7,640 bases of DNA from Bacillota bacterium (GTDB lineage: Bacteria > Bacillota > Clostridia > Acetivibrionales > DSM-2933). The notes below the pieces were generated by a model. The model was not told where the DNA came from, did not search any database, and saw nothing but the letters and a program-made list of their open reading frames with translations. Below, piece by piece: positions 5,308 through 7,640 of this stretch (position 1 is its first letter; every line of letters begins with the position of its first letter). The stretch is from contig JAUZPS010000221.1 of assembly GCA_030705945.1 (NCBI GenBank), positions 1 to 7,640 of the forward strand, in the 5' to 3' direction. The position numbers and the translations under genes were made by a program.

Positions 5308-5510
5308 ATTATAATAAAATCATTATTAATCTTACATTTAGCAAAGCAAAATAACGAATACTTATTAGGTATTTTGCGATAGGTAAAGAATGTTGAAAAA
5401 ACAACTTCCACTAAAATCTTCGCTTTCGTGTTCACTTAACTCGTGAACACATGCTCAGAATCGGAAGCAATTTCTCAATCATTCCTAAATGTAATAGGTT
5501 AATTGATTTC
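5308..5510 (+). repeat. Modular palindromic intergenic repeat, copy R4, splitting groES and groEL
   Basis: The left arm ATTAATCTTACATTTA (5325-5340) pairs with TAAATGTA-AT-AGGTTAAT (5486-5503), with a 2-nt bulge and one G-T. The core hairpin is GCAAAATA (5346-5353)/TATTTTGC (5370-5377). Between core and right arm is a cassette different from that in R2. It can fold as GAATG (5388-5392)/CATTC (5480-5484) enclosing GTTG/CAAC (5392-5395/5402-5405, competing for one base), TTCC (5406-5409)/GGAA (5463-5466) and GTGTTCAC (5428-5435)/GTGAACAC (5443-5450). The left flank 5308-5342 matches R2 (1015-1049) at 34 of 35 bases. Confidence 0.83.
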
Positions 5511-5612
5511 GATCTACATTTGATTAGGAATTGTACTACATAATGATTTTTGAATATTCCGATATCAAATGTTTGCGGGTTAAACTTATTAAAATTTTTA
5601 AGAGATCTAAAT

Positions 5613-5630
5613 AAGGAGGCTATACTAATG
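5613..5630 (+). promoter_or_regulatory. Ribosome binding site and ATG that fix the groEL start
   Basis: AAGGAGG (5613-5619) lies 8 nt before the ATG at 5628, which begins the conserved MAKDIKFGEEARR. The reading frame stays open upstream to about 5550, but the 26 extra residues are not part of GroEL and have no ribosome binding site. Confidence 0.95.
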
Positions 5631-7265
5631 GCAAAAGATATTAAATTTGGTGAAGAAGCTAGACGCGCTTTAGAAAGCGGCGTTAATCAGCTTGCAGATA
5701 CAGTTAAGATCACACTTGGACCTAAAGGAAGAAATGTTGTTCTTGATAAAAAATTCGGCGCGCCGTTAATCACTAATGATGGTGTAACTATAGCAAAAGA
5801 AATAGAATTGGAAGATAGATTCGAAAACATGGGCGCGCAGCTCGTAAAAGAAGTTGCTACTAAGACTAACGATGTAGCAGGTGATGGAACAACTACAGCT
5901 ACATTATTGGCTCAGGCAATTATAAGAGAAGGTTTGAAGAATGTTGCAGCTGGCGCAAACCCAATGATTCTTAAAAAAGGTATTTCAAGGTCAGTTGAAG
6001 TTGCAGTTGAAAGCATCAAACAAAACAGCCAGAAGATTAAAGGTAAGGAAGATATCGCTAGAGTTGCTTCCATATCCGCTAATGACGAAGACATAGGAAG
6101 TTTGATAGCAGACGCAATGGAAAAAGTAACAAATGACGGCGTTATAACAGTAGAAGAATCAAAAACTATGGGAACAAACCTCGAAGTAGTTGAAGGTATG
6201 CAGTTTGACAGAGGTTACGTTTCAGCTTACATGGTTACAGATACTGACAAGATGGAAGCTGTTCTCGATGATCCATATATATTAATCACAGATAAGAAAA
6301 TAAGCAATATTCAGGATGTGTTACCTCTTCTCGAACAGATAGTTCAGCAAGGCAAGAAGTTGGTAATAATAGCTGAAGATGTTGAGGGTGAAGCTCTTGC
6401 AACATTATTAGTCAACAAGTTAAGAGGAACCTTCACTTGCGTGGCTGTTAAAGCTCCAGGCTTCGGTGACAGAAGAAAAGCAATGCTTCAGGATATAGCA
6501 GTACTTACAGGTGGTGAAGTTATAACTGAAGATCTGGGTCTTGATATAAAAGAAGCAAAGATTTCCCAGTTAGGTAAAGCTAGACAGATTAAGATTCAGA
6601 AGGAAAACACTATTATCGTTGATGGCGCAGGAAATCAGGATGAAATCAAGAAGAGAATCGCTTCAATAAAAGCTCAAATTGAAGAAACTACTTCAGATTT
6701 CGATAGAGAAAAACTTCAGGAAAGACTTGCGAAATTAGCTGGTGGAGTTGCGGTAATCCAGGTTGGAGCTGCAACAGAAACAGAAATGAAAGAAAAGAAA
6801 TTAAGAATAGAAGATGCTCTCGCTGCAACTAAAGCTGCAGTTGAGGAAGGTATTGTTGCTGGTGGCGGTACTGCGCTCATCAACATTATTCCAAATGTTT
6901 CAAAACTTTTGGAAGGAAGCGTTGGAGATGAAAAGACTGGTATTCAGATAATTCTTAGAGCTTTAGAGGAGCCTGTAAGACAAATCGCTGCAAATGCGGG
7001 TCTTGAAGGTTCAGTAATCGTTGATAAAATTAAGAGCAGCGCAAAAGGCATAGGCTTTGATGCTCTTAATGAAAAATATATTGATATGATAGAAGCAGGT
7101 ATAGTTGATCCAGCTAAGGTTACAAGATCAGCTCTGCAAAATGCCGCATCAGTTGCATCAATGGTTCTCACAACAGAAAGTATTGTTGCTGATAAGCCTG
7201 AAAAAGAAGCTCCTATGGGCGGTGGAATGCCAGGCGGAATGGGCGGCATGGGTGGAATGTATTAA
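5628..7265 (+). CDS. groEL: Chaperonin GroEL (Hsp60)
   Basis: GroEL forms the 14-subunit double ring that folds proteins in its cavity using ATP and the GroES lid. The 545-residue product is full length. The equatorial domain includes the ATP-binding LGPKGRNVVLD (30-40) and GDGTTTAT (85-92), whose Asp86 corresponds to E. coli Asp87. The apical domain spans roughly 190-370. The catalytic Asp396 is in RIEDALAATKAAVEEG, followed by the nucleotide-contacting VAGGGTAL (410-417). The C-terminal tail has the usual GGM repeats (531-544) and ends in Tyr. No frameshift is seen. It is probably transcribed from the CIRCE promoter through groES; whether R4 adds or removes expression cannot be told. A terminator follows 35 nt after the stop. 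Confidence 0.99.
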   Translation: MAKDIKFGEEARRALESGVNQLADTVKITLGPKGRNVVLDKKFGAPLITNDGVTIAKEIELEDRFENMGAQLVKEVATKTNDVAGDGTTTATLLAQAIIREGLKNVAAGANPMILKKGISRSVEVAVESIKQNSQKIKGKEDIARVASISANDEDIGSLIADAMEKVTNDGVITVEESKTMGTNLEVVEGMQFDRGYVSAYMVTDTDKMEAVLDDPYILITDKKISNIQDVLPLLEQIVQQGKKLVIIAEDVEGEALATLLVNKLRGTFTCVAVKAPGFGDRRKAMLQDIAVLTGGEVITEDLGLDIKEAKISQLGKARQIKIQKENTIIVDGAGNQDEIKKRIASIKAQIEETTSDFDREKLQERLAKLAGGVAVIQVGAATETEMKEKKLRIEDALAATKAAVEEGIVAGGGTALINIIPNVSKLLEGSVGDEKTGIQIILRALEEPVRQIAANAGLEGSVIVDKIKSSAKGIGFDALNEKYIDMIEAGIVDPAKVTRSALQNAASVASMVLTTESIVADKPEKEAPMGGGMPGGMGGMGGMY

Positions 7266-7300
7266 TACTCCTAAAATGTAAACTCTTCCTGAATTTTTAT

Positions 7301-7340
7301 AAGAGTGGCAACTCATTTATGATTATGAGTTGCCACTCTT
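7301..7340 (+). terminator. Terminator behind groEL
   Basis: A perfect 16-bp stem, AAGAGTGGCAACTCAT (7301-7316)/ATGAGTTGCCACTCTT (7325-7340), closes an 8-nt loop. The T-run is short (CTCTTTATATA), but the stem is strong and the place is right for the end of groESL. Confidence 0.85.
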
Positions 7341-7344
7341 TATA

Positions 7345-7485
7345 TATGGATAACCAAAAGTAAAGTTAGTTCTATGCTAGTATTGAACAGCCGAAAAGGG
7401 GCTTTTCAAAGCGAGTTGATATAAAACATTACATATGGTTATCTGTAGAAATTTAACCGTAAAAGCTCTATCCTAGCTCTCTGTC
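7345..7485 (+). other. Non-coding tail with structured RNA potential and a purine-riboswitch-like string
   Basis: No convincing ORF is present; the longest reading from an ATG here (7374-7424, 16 codons) has no ribosome binding site. GATAACCA (7349-7356) pairs exactly with TGGTTATC (7436-7443), extendable to about 12 pairs with G-T pairs. GAAAAG/CTTTTC makes a tight hairpin near 7393-7407. TATAA (7420-7424), ATATGG (7433-7438) and CCGTAAA (7457-7463) occur in the order and near the spacing of purine riboswitch J1/2, L2 and L3. The expected P2 and P3 helices and the UCUACC of J2/3 are poor or absent, so this is at best a degenerate or divergent version. Confidence 0.25.
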
Positions 7486-7640
7486 TTAGAATCTTTATAC
7501 AAATTACAACGTTAATCATAGGAAGGTATGTGAACTTAATATATTAAAAAATAATTTTATGCTTCACAGAACTATAAAATAGGTTTAAAATAGATTATTA
7601 TATTAAAATATGCCCGAATACAATTGACAGGAGAATTAAA
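7486..7640 (+). promoter_or_regulatory. AT-rich leader ending in a ribosome binding site for the next gene
   Basis: AGGAGA (7629-7634) is 6 nt from the window end, so a start codon just beyond 7640 is expected. TTGACA (7624-7629) matches a -35 hexamer but overlaps that site. TTAATATATTAA (7536-7547) is a 12-bp AT palindrome. No gene is seen in this stretch. In many clostridia guaB follows groEL, so guaB is one guess for the next gene; nothing in the window proves it. Confidence 0.4.

Noticed and set aside
1..5510. CRISPR array
   Set aside because: The repeats are long, palindromic, widely separated by genes and of mixed orientation. There are no short regular repeats with unique spacers and no cas genes.
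5550..5627. N-terminal extension of GroEL from an upstream in-frame start
   Set aside because: The extra 26 residues are not part of the GroEL family. They lack a ribosome binding site, and AAGGAGG stands 8 nt before the standard MAKDIKFG start at 5628.
7374..7424. Small 16-codon ORF downstream of groEL
   Set aside because: It has no ribosome binding site and no similarity that I recognise, and it lies inside a possible structured region, so it is not annotated as a gene.

Overview
The window looks like chromosomal DNA from a low-GC Gram-positive bacterium, most likely a clostridial Firmicute. The base composition is AT-rich and ribosome binding sites are strong AGGAGG types. hisI and hisE are fused, and groESL carries a perfect CIRCE operator. 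The genus cannot be fixed from the sequence alone. All seven genes lie on the + strand and all are intact.

Layout: a partial palindromic repeat (1-85); purC (131-1015); a ~200-nt palindromic repeat (1020-1220); hisH (1266-1883); a 381-nt gap with a large dyad and a second copy of a 64-nt hairpin; hisA (2265-2978); hisF (2996-3757); hisIE (3799-4443); a third, inverted palindromic repeat bounded by a 28-bp direct repeat; a strong terminator (4666-4705); the groES promoter with CIRCE (4815-4874); groES (4905-5189); an unusually long 438-nt gap with a fourth repeat; groEL (5628-7265); a terminator (7301-7340); and a 300-nt non-coding tail ending in a ribosome binding site for a gene just outside the window.

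Function: purC makes SAICAR in purine synthesis. hisIE, hisA and hisH/hisF carry phosphoribosyl-ATP to imidazole-glycerol phosphate and release AICAR, which is also the next intermediate after SAICAR in the purine pathway. The genes for the first and later histidine steps (hisG, hisB, hisC, hisD) are not here. groES and groEL encode the chaperonin, which is probably repressed by HrcA through CIRCE.

The genes are ordinary; the intergenic DNA is not. Four gaps hold members of one family of modular palindromic elements with shared ends (ATTAATCTTACATTTR and its complement) around a CAAAATAACG/CGTTATTTTG hairpin. In two members different hairpin cassettes sit between the shared ends. One of these cassettes recurs at 95% identity between hisH and hisA. 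Three shared right ends stop 53-55 nt before a start codon, and one element splits groES from groEL. I judge these to be MITE- or REP-like mobile elements, possibly recruited as leader RNA or promoter parts; that interpretation is inference.
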